DNA of 64,000 bases from CAZRVH01 sp964603635. GTDB lineage: Bacteria > Patescibacteriota > Gracilibacteria > Peribacterales > Peribacteraceae. Where the stretch lies: contig CAZRVH010000001.1 in assembly GCA_964603635.1 (NCBI GenBank), forward strand, positions 152,865 through 216,864, in the 5' to 3' direction. The position numbers and the translations under genes were made by a program. How positions within the stretch are numbered: the stretch's first letter is position 1; every line of letters begins with the position of its first letter. A model generated the notes under the pieces. It had not been told where the DNA came from, searched no databases, and worked only from the letters and a program-made list of their open reading frames with translations. This document shows, piece by piece, positions 7,660-15,948 of this stretch.

Positions 7660-8639
7660 CGTCCACCGACTTCGCCTACGGCTACGGAAGGGTCGGGGTG
7701 CTGCAGCAGCAGCTCCTGAGCAAGCCCGACGTGGACCGCATGGTCGGCGCGCACAACGATAAGGAACTGCGCCACGTGCTGTCCGATATCGCGCTCACCG
7801 CGCGCGTCATGCCGCAGGACGATCTGTCCCGCGTCGTTCCGTCCCTGGAACTCTGGCTGAAAGACGAAGTACGTCGCATGTCCCCGCCCGAAAGCCGCGA
7901 CACGTTCGACATCATATGGCTGCGCGAGGACGTGCCCGTCATCGCCCTGCTCCTGAAACAGTACCTGGGTTTCGCTCCCAAGACCGATGATGCCGGCATG
8001 GGAATCACGGCCTACGACCACGACGCGCTTCGGAAGCTCGTGTGGGAAGGAGAGCGCGGTTCGCTCCCCGAGGATCTCGCGCACTTCGTGGAAGAGCTCA
8101 AGCACGAAAGCGGTATCAAACCTCAGGACATCGATCACAAGGTTGCGGTGTTCGTTGCCGAGAAGCAAATGGAGCTTGCCAAGGCGTCGGGCAGCAAGCT
8201 TATCAAGCAGTATGTCGCGCATCTCATCGATCTCCAGAACATCCGCACGTCGCGCCGGCTTACGCCGGGCGAGGACGGAACGGATCACTTCCTTCCGGGA
8301 GGAGAGATCGACACGATGCGCCTTACGGGCGATCCGCGTTCGCTCGCGCTGCTCATCCATTCGTCTTCCCTGCCGAATGTGCTCGCGGACAGCGTCATGA
8401 ACGAAAAGAACTCCGCGTTGGCGTTGGAACGCGCCCTGAACCTCGCCCTCGCCCATGATATCGCCGCCATGCGCGCCATCCCGCTTGGCATCGAGGCGAT
8501 CTTTGCCTTTGCCGTCATGGCCCTCTCCCAGACACTCATGCTCCGCACCATCCTCATCGGAAAGGCCGCGCAGCTCACAGGCGGAGAGATTTCCCAGATG
8601 CTGCCGCCTATCTTTTCCACTTCCGTCGAAAACGCATGA
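7656..8639 (+). CDS. ntpC: V/A-type ATPase subunit C
   Basis: This 327-aa, mainly helical protein matches V-ATPase subunit C/AC39 (yeast d). It starts FAYGYGRVGVLQQQLLSKPDVDRMV and carries the repeated three-helix pattern ending DLQNIRTSRRLTPGEDG. It caps the rotor ring and connects it to the central shaft D-F. Overlaps of 4 nt with E upstream and F downstream place it in the same coupled set. Confidence 0.92.
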   Translation: MTSTDFAYGYGRVGVLQQQLLSKPDVDRMVGAHNDKELRHVLSDIALTARVMPQDDLSRVVPSLELWLKDEVRRMSPPESRDTFDIIWLREDVPVIALLLKQYLGFAPKTDDAGMGITAYDHDALRKLVWEGERGSLPEDLAHFVEELKHESGIKPQDIDHKVAVFVAEKQMELAKASGSKLIKQYVAHLIDLQNIRTSRRLTPGEDGTDHFLPGGEIDTMRLTGDPRSLALLIHSSSLPNVLADSVMNEKNSALALERALNLALAHDIAAMRAIPLGIEAIFAFAVMALSQTLMLRTILIGKAAQLTGGEISQMLPPIFSTSVENA

Positions 8640-8986
8640 ACTACCGCATCGCGATCGTCGGCCCGAAGGAAGCCGTGGAAGGGTTCGCCCTCCTGGGCGT
8701 CGACATCGTGCCCGCGTATACGGTGCAGGAGACGGTTGCGGCACTCCTGGATCTCAAGAAGAAAACCGTCACCGACGACAGCGGCCGCGAGCAGCCCGCG
8801 TACGGCATTCTCTTCGTGATCGAAGAAATTGCCTCCCAGATTTCCCCGGAAGACGACAAGAGATTGAGCAGGGGAACGCTTCCCGCGATCGTCGCGCTTC
8901 CGTCGCATCGCGGATCCACGGGCTATGGCGAAGAGAAGCTGCGCTCCCTCGTGGAACGCGCGATCGGTTCCAATATCCTCGCATAA
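8636..8986 (+). CDS. ntpG: V/A-type ATPase subunit F
   Basis: The 116-aa Rossmann-like protein begins YRIAIVGPKEAVEGFALLGVDIVPAY and has GILFVIEEIASQI and LPAIVALPSHRGS. All are typical of subunit F, the small central-shaft protein that binds D. Length is normal. It overlaps subunit C by ATGA. Confidence 0.92.
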   Translation: MNYRIAIVGPKEAVEGFALLGVDIVPAYTVQETVAALLDLKKKTVTDDSGREQPAYGILFVIEEIASQISPEDDKRLSRGTLPAIVALPSHRGSTGYGEEKLRSLVERAIGSNILA

Positions 8987-9019
8987 TGCCCCTTTCCCAT
9001 CTCCCCTTTCCCTTTTCCC

Positions 9020-10801
9020 ATGAATCCCACCATTACAAAAGTAGCCGGACCACTCGTTGTAGCGACTGGTATGCGCCATGCCAAGATGTACGAAGTCGTC
9101 CGCGTTTCCAACGAACGGCTGATCGGCGAAGTCATCGAGCTCAAGGGCGACGAGGCGTCCATCCAGGTGTACGAGGAAACCTCCGGCATCAAGCCGGGGG
9201 AACCCGTGGAACTGACGGGAGATACGCTGTCGGTCGAACTCGCTCCTGGCATCCTTACGTCCATCTTCGACGGTATCCAGCGTCCGCTGGAGCTCATCGA
9301 GAAGGAGGCGAATAGTCCGTACATCACGCGCGGCATTTCCGTGCCGGCATTGGATCGTAAAAAGAAGTGGGATTTCTCTCCCATTGCCAAGGCAGGGGAT
9401 GAAGTCGTCGCAGGTGATTTCCTCGGTTCCGTGCAGGAAACGACGCTCATCGAACACCGCATCATGGTGCCGGCGAACGTGAAGGGAACCGCGACGGTGA
9501 AGAAGGTGATGTCCGGTTCGTTCACCATCGAGCAGACGGTTGCCGTGTTGGAGTTGGAAAACGGCGAAGAACTGGAAGTGCAGATGCTCCAGAAGTGGCC
9601 GATCCGCATCCCGCGCCCCGTGAAGGACAAGATCCCCGCGAATATCCCGCTTGCGACGGGCATGCGCGTGCTCGACACGATGTTCCCCATGGCCAAGGGC
9701 GGAGCCGCCTGCATTCCGGGTCCGTTCGGAGCTGGCAAGACGGTGACGCAGCAGAGCCTCGCGAAGTTCTGCACGGCGCAGGTGATCGTCTACATCGGTT
9801 GCGGCGAGCGCGGAAACGAGATGACGGAAGTTCTCACGGAATTCCCGCACCTCACCGATCCGAACACCGACGAGCCGCTCATGAAGCGCACGACTCTCAT
9901 CGCCAACACGTCGAACATGCCGGTGGCCGCGCGCGAAGCGTCCGTCTACACGGGCATCACCATCGCCGAGTATTACCGCGACATGGGTTACGATGTCGCG
10001 TTGATGGCCGACTCCACGTCCCGCTGGGCCGAGGCCATGCGTGAAATGTCCGGACGTTTGGAAGAAATGCCGGGTGAAGAAGGTTATCCCGCATACCTCG
10101 GTTCCCGCACGGCAGGCTTCTACGAACGCGCCGGTCGCGTGCAGTGCCTCGGGTCCGACGACAAGCGCTTGGGCTCCCTCTCCGTCATTGGAGCAGTGTC
10201 GCCTGCAGGAGGAGACTTCTCCGAGCCTGTGACCCAAAATACGTTGCGCGTGACGAAAGTCTTCTGGGCACTCGACGCGAAATTGGCTTACAAACGCCAT
10301 TTCCCGAGTATCCACTGGCTCCAGAGCTACTCGCTCTACACGGAAGCATTGAGTGATTACTTCGTGAAGGAAATCGACCCCGCGTTCTCCAAGAACCGCG
10401 AGCGCGCGCAGACCATCCTGCAGGACGAAAGCAGACTTGAGGAAATCGTCCGACTCGTCGGTATGGAATCCCTTTCCCCGCGCGAACAGCTCACATTGGA
10501 AACCGCGAAGATGATCCGCGAGGACTTCCTCTTCCAAAACGCCTTCGATCCCATCGATGCCTACACGTCCCTGAAGAAACAGTTCCGCCTCATGAAGGCG
10601 ATCCTGCTCTTCCAGGACTGCGCGCTGGAGCTTATCGACCAGGACGACTTCCCGATGCAGCAGTTGCGCAAGCTTCCCGTCAAAGACGCCATCGCGAAAG
10701 CCCACTTCATCACCGAAGACAAACTTGCGGACTTCGACGCATTGGATGAACAGATCCGCTCCGAAGTGTCCGCCCTCCGCTCGACCGCGACGGCCGCCTA
10801 A
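9020..10801 (+). CDS. ntpA: V/A-type ATPase catalytic subunit A
   Basis: The 593-aa catalytic subunit has an N-terminal beta barrel, the bulge region (about 110-200) and a nucleotide domain. The P-loop GPFGAGKTVTQQS is near residue 235, followed by CGERGNEMTEVL with the catalytic Glu region, ADSTSRWAEAMREMSGRLEEMPGEEGYPAYL, and a helical C-terminus. All catalytic motifs are intact, so it should hydrolyse or make ATP. Its 33-nt leader consists of repeated CCCTTTCCC-like words and has no Shine-Dalgarno. Confidence 0.98.
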   Translation: MNPTITKVAGPLVVATGMRHAKMYEVVRVSNERLIGEVIELKGDEASIQVYEETSGIKPGEPVELTGDTLSVELAPGILTSIFDGIQRPLELIEKEANSPYITRGISVPALDRKKKWDFSPIAKAGDEVVAGDFLGSVQETTLIEHRIMVPANVKGTATVKKVMSGSFTIEQTVAVLELENGEELEVQMLQKWPIRIPRPVKDKIPANIPLATGMRVLDTMFPMAKGGAACIPGPFGAGKTVTQQSLAKFCTAQVIVYIGCGERGNEMTEVLTEFPHLTDPNTDEPLMKRTTLIANTSNMPVAAREASVYTGITIAEYYRDMGYDVALMADSTSRWAEAMREMSGRLEEMPGEEGYPAYLGSRTAGFYERAGRVQCLGSDDKRLGSLSVIGAVSPAGGDFSEPVTQNTLRVTKVFWALDAKLAYKRHFPSIHWLQSYSLYTEALSDYFVKEIDPAFSKNRERAQTILQDESRLEEIVRLVGMESLSPREQLTLETAKMIREDFLFQNAFDPIDAYTSLKKQFRLMKAILLFQDCALELIDQDDFPMQQLRKLPVKDAIAKAHFITEDKLADFDALDEQIRSEVSALRSTATAA

Positions 10802-10828
10802 CCCTACTCCTAATCCCAACCCTCATTT

Positions 10829-12262
10829 ATGTCTATCGCATCCTACAAGACCGTCGCCAGCATCACAGGCCCGCTCCTCATCGTGGAGCAGGTCGAAGGC
10901 GTCGCCTACGACGAACTCTGCGAAGTCGAGCTTCCGGACGGCAGCCGCCGCCTCGGCAAAGTGCTGGAAGCGCGCACCGGCATGGCCGTCATCCAGCTGT
11001 TTGAAACCACGCAGGATCTCTCCATCGCCACGACCCAAGTCCGCTTCCTCGGCCGCCGCTTCGAACTCCCTGTGAGCGAGGACATCCTCGGACGTGTGTT
11101 TTCCGGCTCCGGTAAGCCAATCGACGGAGGTCCAGCGATCGTCGCCGAGAAGAAGATCGACATCAACGGCGCGCCGATCAACCCTTCGGTCCGCGAGTTC
11201 CCGGACGACTTCATCCAGACGGGCATCAGCTCCATCGACGTCTTGAACACGCTCGTCCGCGGACAGAAACTCCCGATCTTCTCGGGCGCCGGTCTGCCGC
11301 ACAACAAGCTGGCCGCGCAGATCGCCCGCCAGGCACGCGTGCTGACATCCAAGGAAGTGGAAGAGGCGACGGGCAAGCTGAAGGAGAAGCAGGACGACAC
11401 CGACGAGAAGTTCGCCGTCGTCTTCGCCGCCATGGGAGTCACCTACGAAGAAGCCCGCTTCTTCCAGGAGGAATTCGAACGCACCGGTGCACTCTCCCGC
11501 ACGGTCCTGTTCGTGAACACAGCCGATAATCCCGTCGTGGAACGCATCGCCACTCCGCGTCTCGCGCTTACCGCCGCCGAGTACCTCGCGTTCGAGAAGG
11601 GCTACCACGTCACCGTGATCATGACGGACATGACCAACTACTGCGAGGCTCTGCGCGAAGTGTCGTCCGCCCGCAAGGAAGTGCCGGGACGCCGCGGCTA
11701 CCCGGGATACCTCTACACCGACCTTGCCACCATGTACGAGCGCGCCGGACGCATCCGCGGACGCACGGGCTCCATCACCCAGATCCCCATCCTCACGATG
11801 CCGGAAGACGATGTCACCCATCCCATCCCGGATCTCACCGGATACATCACGGAAGGACAGATCCGTTTGGATCGCGGCCTCTTCCAGAAAGGCGCCACGC
11901 CCCCGGTCATCCCGATGGGCTCCCTCTCCCGCCTCAAGGGAAAGGCTCAGGGAAGCGGAAAAACGCGTGAAGACCACTCGGGTATGGACGCGCAGCTCAC
12001 CGCCGCCTACGCGCGCGGCGTGGAGGTCCGCGAACTCGCGATCATCCTGGGCGAATCTTCCCTCAACGATACCGACAAGGCGTACCTGAAATTCGCCGAT
12101 CGCTTCGAGAAGGAGTTCATCGCGCAGGGCGACAACGAAGAGCGCTCCATCTACCGCTCGCTCGAAATCGGTTGGAACTTGCTCAAGGAATTGCCGAAGT
12201 CCGAGCTGAAACGCGTGAAGGGCGAACACATCGACAAGTATGGTGATCGAAGTGGTGACTGA
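10829..12262 (+). CDS. ntpB: V/A-type ATPase regulatory subunit B
   Basis: The 477-aa non-catalytic subunit has the expected degenerate P-loop region (PIFSGAGLPHNKLAAQIARQ), FAAMGVTYEEARFF, VIMTDMTNYCEALREVSSARKEVPGRRGYPGYLYTDLATMYERAG in pieces, and GSITQIPILTMPEDDVTHPIPDLTGYITEGQI. It alternates with A in the hexamer. The leader 10802-10828 contains the words CCTAATCCCAACCC, related to other intergenic low-complexity words. Confidence 0.98.
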   Translation: MSIASYKTVASITGPLLIVEQVEGVAYDELCEVELPDGSRRLGKVLEARTGMAVIQLFETTQDLSIATTQVRFLGRRFELPVSEDILGRVFSGSGKPIDGGPAIVAEKKIDINGAPINPSVREFPDDFIQTGISSIDVLNTLVRGQKLPIFSGAGLPHNKLAAQIARQARVLTSKEVEEATGKLKEKQDDTDEKFAVVFAAMGVTYEEARFFQEEFERTGALSRTVLFVNTADNPVVERIATPRLALTAAEYLAFEKGYHVTVIMTDMTNYCEALREVSSARKEVPGRRGYPGYLYTDLATMYERAGRIRGRTGSITQIPILTMPEDDVTHPIPDLTGYITEGQIRLDRGLFQKGATPPVIPMGSLSRLKGKAQGSGKTREDHSGMDAQLTAAYARGVEVRELAIILGESSLNDTDKAYLKFADRFEKEFIAQGDNEERSIYRSLEIGWNLLKELPKSELKRVKGEHIDKYGDRSGD

Positions 12263-12297
12263 TCAGTTTTCCTAGCCCTAATCCTAACCCTTTCTTC

Positions 12298-12927
12298 ATG
12301 GCTGTCCTCCGAGTCAATCCCACCCGAATGTCCCTCATGGATCTCAAGCGTCGCACCGTCGCGGCGAAGCGAGGCCATAAGCTGTTGAAGGACAAGCAGG
12401 ACGGACTCATGAAGCAGTTCCTGTCGATCGTCCGCGAGGCCAAGGCGCTGCGCGCGAAGGTGGAGGAAGATATGAGCACCGCGTTCCGCAGCTTCCTCCT
12501 GGCATCCGCGTGGATGACGGAGGTGCAGTTGAAGAACGCGCTTTCCAGTCCTCAGGCGCAGATCGCATTGAGCGTCGAGACCGTGAACGTGATGAGCGTG
12601 AAGATCCCCAAGTTTACCGTCGTGCGTGGCGAGTTCGTACGTACCTACGCGCTGGCCACCACGAACGCGCTCCTCGACCAAGCCGTCGATGCGTTCCAAC
12701 ATGCGTTCGATACGCTCATCAAGCTCGCCGAGACGGAGAAGCAGGCGGAGAACATGGCGATCGAATTGGAAACCACCCGCCGCCGCGTGAACGCCTTGGA
12801 GCACAAAATGCTTCCGGATCTCAAAGATACGGTGAAGTTCATCAAGATGAAGCTCGATGAAAGCGAGCGCGCCGCCATCGTGGGCGTCATGCGCGTGAAG
12901 GCGAGCTTGGAGGAGAAGGAGGGGTAA
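12298..12927 (+). CDS. ntpD: V/A-type ATPase central shaft subunit D
   Basis: The 209-aa protein is a long antiparallel coiled coil. It starts VNPTRMSLMDLKRRTVAAKRGHKLLKDKQDGLM, the signature N-terminal helix of subunit D, and ends with the matching helix ETTRRRVNALEHKMLPDLKDTVKFIKMKLDE (given here in part). It forms the rotor shaft with F. It is the last gene of the operon; tRNA-Arg follows from its own promoter. Confidence 0.95.
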   Translation: MAVLRVNPTRMSLMDLKRRTVAAKRGHKLLKDKQDGLMKQFLSIVREAKALRAKVEEDMSTAFRSFLLASAWMTEVQLKNALSSPQAQIALSVETVNVMSVKIPKFTVVRGEFVRTYALATTNALLDQAVDAFQHAFDTLIKLAETEKQAENMAIELETTRRRVNALEHKMLPDLKDTVKFIKMKLDESERAAIVGVMRVKASLEEKEG

Positions 12928-12972
12928 TATTGAGAGGTATGAGATCGGCTCGGTATGTGGCTTATTTTAAGC

Positions 12973-12978
12973 TATAAT
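12973..12978 (+). promoter_or_regulatory. -10 element of tRNA-Arg
   Basis: TATAAT (with preceding gc) lies 10 nt before the mature tRNA 5' end. No good -35 hexamer is seen at 16-18 nt upstream. Confidence 0.6.
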
Positions 12979-12988
12979 AGGGATACCT

Positions 12989-13065
12989 GCCCGCGTAGCT
13001 CAGTTGGATAGAGCGCTTGGCTTCGAACCAAGAGGTCGTGGGTTCAATTCCTGCCGCGGGTACCA
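12989..13065 (+). tRNA. tRNA-Arg (UCG), CCA encoded
   Basis: It is a cloverleaf with acceptor GCCCGCG/CGCGGGT, anticodon stem CTTGG/CCAAG, loop CTTCGAA (anticodon TCG) and T-loop GGTTCAATTC, with CCA at 13063-13065. The first acceptor pair is a G-U. A 31-bp stretch covering its T-arm, acceptor 3' side and CCA is repeated exactly at 13157-13187. Confidence 0.93.
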
Positions 13066-13079
13066 TCTTTATATATAGT

Positions 13080-13188
13080 CACAAGAAGCTCAGTTGGCTT
13101 TGTTTCGCTTGCGAAACAAACAGGATACAATTGCGTTTGGCTTCGCGCCGCAGCGCTCGTGGGTTCAATTCCTGCCGCGGGTACCATT
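13080..13188 (+). repeat. degenerate duplicate of tRNA-Arg (3' half exact)
   Basis: Positions 13157-13187 repeat 13036-13066 exactly (31 bp, T-arm to CCA). The part before it keeps only scraps of a tRNA (agctcagttgg at about 13088). A hairpin TTTGTTTCGC...GCGAAACAAA replaces the middle. It cannot fold as a tRNA, so it is a pseudo-tRNA or the second half of a duplication or attachment site. Confidence 0.65.
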
Positions 13189-13191
13189 TTT

Positions 13192-13611
13192 ATGAAAGAA
13201 CATCGCATCAGCTCACGGGCCATCATTTTCCACGAAGGCAATCTCATCCTGATCCATCGCAAGTGGCGCAGGAAGGAATACTGGGTGACGCCCGGCGGCG
13301 GGGTGGAGGGTGACGAGACGTTGGAAGAAGCCGTGAAGCGCGAGGTGCGCGAGGAAATCGGCATCGAGATCACGGTGGGGGAGTTCGTATTGGAACTGAA
13401 GCGCGAATCCGAAGACCGCATCTCCGACCAGAAATTTTTCCTGTGCGAATACGTAAGCGGTGACATCGGCAGCGGGCGAGACGCGAAGATGTTGGCATCC
13501 GACGAAAAAGATTTTTACCAAGTGGTGCAGATTCCGGTCGATCAGTTATCGACAATCAACATCGTTCCTCCGCAAATCAAAAAATATATCCTCGCGCATC
13601 TGCCCAAGTGA
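13192..13611 (+). CDS. Nudix hydrolase
   Basis: The 139-aa protein carries a full Nudix box from residue 37: GGGVEGDETLEEAVKREVRE then EIGIEI, matching GX5EX7REUXEEXGU. These enzymes hydrolyse nucleoside diphosphates linked to another moiety using Mg2+ held by the box glutamates; the substrate is not deducible. The ATG at 13192 lies 5 nt after the duplicated tRNA-Arg end, so this gene may have been brought in or separated by the duplication. Confidence 0.92.
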   Translation: MKEHRISSRAIIFHEGNLILIHRKWRRKEYWVTPGGGVEGDETLEEAVKREVREEIGIEITVGEFVLELKRESEDRISDQKFFLCEYVSGDIGSGRDAKMLASDEKDFYQVVQIPVDQLSTINIVPPQIKKYILAHLPK

Positions 13612-13828
13612 CGCATGCGCAAATCGACGAATGCGATCAGGATTTTTTACGTATGAAATGAATCGACCGATGTATCAATAATTAAAGCCGTATACATCGA
13701 TCCATAAACAGTGTGGAATCATAGGAATCTCTTGCGTAATCATGCGTGAAAAAATGGACTGACAACGCATTGTTTTTCGCAAGTTGATCTACTCGAATTC
13801 GGGAAAATCATTGCTACCATCTCTTCAT

Positions 13829-13933
13829 ATGGAACGTCGCTCCCCCAGCACCCGCTTCGCACTGTTCATCATGATCGGGTGCATCCTCGGAATTTCCCTC
13901 TCGACGCTCGTGTCGGTTCCCGTCTCCTTCTAA
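13829..13933 (+). CDS. 34-aa single-pass membrane peptide
   Basis: The ATG follows TACCAT (13815-13820) by 8 nt, matching the leaderless promoter pattern seen across the window. The peptide has a basic start (MERRSPSTRF) and one membrane helix (ALFIMIGCILGISLSTLVSV). No family is recognised. Support comes from the promoter placement and the coherent membrane segment. Flanking stretches 13612-13828 and 13934-14205 have no other gene, only small hairpins. Confidence 0.45.
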   Translation: MERRSPSTRFALFIMIGCILGISLSTLVSVPVSF

Positions 13934-14067
13934 TACGTCTTCGCGAAGGGGACACATCGAGTTCTATTCTTCATTCTTACGAATGAAGTGGTAGTTTCGC
14001 TACGCCGGTATTCGGAGGACGCTTTCCGTCGCCGCGCGTTTTTATGAACGTACTGCATTCCTCGCAG

Positions 14068-14098
14068 TGTCATTCCCTCGTCTACGCTCGGGATGACA
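14068..14098. repeat. palindromic element TGTCATTCCC...GGGATGACA
   Basis: A 9-bp stem with one bulge lies in the gene-free stretch 13934-14205. That stretch also holds hairpins TTCATTC-ttac-GAATGAA and CCTGCC-tacc-GGCAGG. Elements of this wording are common dispersed repeats in environmental genomes (from memory). Confidence 0.45.
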
Positions 14099-14205
14099 CA
14101 TCGGGCCATTTTGTATAACTATGTCCTGACAAGCGTGTCACGGTGAGCCTGCCTACCGGCAGGCAGGCGTAGACGAACCGTAACACGTTGTGCGGGGAGT
14201 ATTGT

Positions 14206-15021
14206 TTATGCAGCCAAGGCTCCCACGACCGTCGGTACCACTACCTGGAGCGTGATATCCGCGGTGAAGTGCGAGATCATCGCGGCTTCGAATCCTTTTT
14301 TCCAGTACAGCCATCCGAACACCGCGCCCCCGATTCCGTTGAGGATCAACGCGCGCAGCAGCACCCACGGTCCCACGTCCGTTAGTGCGGAGGTGACGGG
14401 CAGGTGACTGAGACCGAAGAAAAAGGTGGAGAGTCCCAACGCGATCCACATCGCCGTATGCGACGCACCCTTTTCCGGCGAGCGCTGCACTTTCCAAACG
14501 ATCCACGCCACCAGCGTCATAAAGAACAGGCGCATGAGGATTTCCTCGTCGATGCCGCCGTAGAAGGCCGTGAGCATTCTCCAAGCGACGGGGATGGCGT
14601 TCACCTGTCCGATATTGCTCAGGACTTCGTCGCGGATGAACAGCAGGTCCGCGATGGCGATGATCACGCTGGCCAGGAATCCCAAGGCGACCGACAGGCC
14701 GAGCGTCTTTGCGAAACCGGCTGGTATTTTCTTTCCGTACACGAGCGGTTCTAGGTACGGGCTTCCCAGCTTCACGCGGCGTGCCATCAGGAGTCCCAGG
14801 CCTACCGCGGGCAATAGGATGATCGCGGACTGGAGGATCTGTTCCAGTATCACCTGGTCCAACGGGATCGGCAGGGGATTGCCGCTAAGTTCCAGCAGCG
14901 ACAGGAGATACGGCAGGATGCTGACGGCGGCCACGATGCCGAAGACGGAGTACAACGCAAACAGACGCCATGGATACGATGACGTCTTCGCGCTCTTGAA
15001 CTTCAAGAAGAAATTTTTCAT
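14206..15021 (-). CDS. CPBP (CAAX/Abi) family intramembrane metalloprotease
   Basis: The 271-aa protein has about eight membrane helices and all three family motifs: EEILMR (EExxxR, about residue 159), FFGLSHL (FxxxH) and HFTAD (HxxxD) near the C-terminus. The Glu and His residues form the active site in the membrane. Family roles include prenyl-protein processing, bacteriocin self-protection and membrane-protein cleavage; nothing nearby identifies the substrate. It is followed on the same strand by a secreted protein gene's region but read in the opposite order, with a palindromic repeat (15036-15063) between them. Confidence 0.9.
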   Translation of the reverse strand: MKNFFLKFKSAKTSSYPWRLFALYSVFGIVAAVSILPYLLSLLELSGNPLPIPLDQVILEQILQSAIILLPAVGLGLLMARRVKLGSPYLEPLVYGKKIPAGFAKTLGLSVALGFLASVIIAIADLLFIRDEVLSNIGQVNAIPVAWRMLTAFYGGIDEEILMRLFFMTLVAWIVWKVQRSPEKGASHTAMWIALGLSTFFFGLSHLPVTSALTDVGPWVLLRALILNGIGGAVFGWLYWKKGFEAAMISHFTADITLQVVVPTVVGALAA

Positions 15022-15035
15022 AAGGAGAGGAGATA

Positions 15036-15063
15036 GTCCGCCGTCGCCAAGGCTATGGCGGAC
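15036..15063. repeat. dispersed palindrome GTCCGCC...GGCGGAC, copy 2
   Basis: It matches the element at 2198-2225 in both arms and in most of the loop (gtcgccaaggctat versus ttcgctaaagctac). It lies between two minus-strand genes. Confidence 0.6.
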
Positions 15064-15073
15064 GAGCGGATTT

Positions 15074-15694
15074 TTATAAAGAAGAGGAACCGCTCGATGA
15101 TGAGGCCGGGCAGGTCACTCCGTCAATACGCCATGCCCCGTCCTCGCTGCGGACGGTCACCATGGGGGAGACCGTCACGTTGTTCGCGTAGCGCTCGTTC
15201 ACCTGCACCGTCGCCTCGCTGTCACCCTTCACGAGCAGTACCGTGGTGAAGTTCAGCGGCTGGCGCTCGTTGCAGAAGATGTCCGATGCCTCGTCGACCG
15301 TCGTCCTCATGCGTTCGGTGAGGAAGGGGCTCGTGGCAGCGAGTTCGTTATTGATGAAGCCGCCGTAGGTGGCCCATTCCAGGTAGAAGCGGGAGACCGT
15401 TTCGCGCGGCGTGCTCTGTTCGAAGGAAGACGACGAGCCGCTCATCGCGACCGAGGAGTTGGCCATTGCGGATGATGCGACCGATGAAACCGCGGCGGAC
15501 GACACCGATGATACCTCGCTTGCGGAGCTTATAGAGGAAGACAGTGCAGCCGACGAGACGGACGAACTGGATGATGTGTCACCGTTTCCCGAATACAGAG
15601 GGGACGACGGATTGGTAAACGCGATGTAGCCGATGGTGAGCACTGCGATTACGACGATAGCGGTAGTGATGACAGTGCGCGTAGAGTTCTTCAT
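15074..15694 (-). CDS. membrane-anchored protein with Ser-rich linker and DUF3828/NTF2-like domain
   Basis: The 206-aa product has an N-terminal membrane helix (VITTAIVVIAVLTIGYIAF) and a roughly 60-residue Ser/Val/Ala linker (SSSSVSSAALSSS type). The C-terminal domain starts TPRETVSRFYLEWATYG and resembles DUF3828, a small cystatin/NTF2-like fold. Two cysteines (IFCNE, VTCPA) could form a disulfide outside the cell. The start at 15694 is chosen because MKNSTRTVITT gives a proper anchor; the frame to 15766 adds a non-homologous leader. Confidence 0.7.
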   Translation of the reverse strand: MKNSTRTVITTAIVVIAVLTIGYIAFTNPSSPLYSGNGDTSSSSSVSSAALSSSISSASEVSSVSSAAVSSVASSAMANSSVAMSGSSSSFEQSTPRETVSRFYLEWATYGGFINNELAATSPFLTERMRTTVDEASDIFCNERQPLNFTTVLLVKGDSEATVQVNERYANNVTVSPMVTVRSEDGAWRIDGVTCPASSSSGSSSL

Positions 15695-15948
15695 AAGGTG
15701 CGAAGGGAATGAATAGAAGCAAGTATTCCAGATATGTAGACGATGAGCACTCGTCTTTTCGTACAAAAAAGAGTCTACATTGTTATCCGACTTTGCCTTT
15801 TGGGTTACGTCGGATGATCAAAAATGGTATTTCACAGCGGCGCATCGGTCAGTGTTGTTAAGAAGTATTCACATTTTGATCAAATAATTTGTTCTTGATG
15901 GATCGGCGAAGCATAGGCACGATTGGAGCCGTGCTTGCTTTTCCTTCT

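Noticed and set aside
8285..10819. 844-codon open frame on the minus strand opposite V-ATPase subunits A and F
   Set aside because: It is a mirror of GC-rich codon bias in strongly supported plus-strand genes; its translation is His/Arg/Gly-rich without any motif. Similar antisense frames at 4824-5936, 5062-6354 and 10823-12229 were rejected for the same reason.
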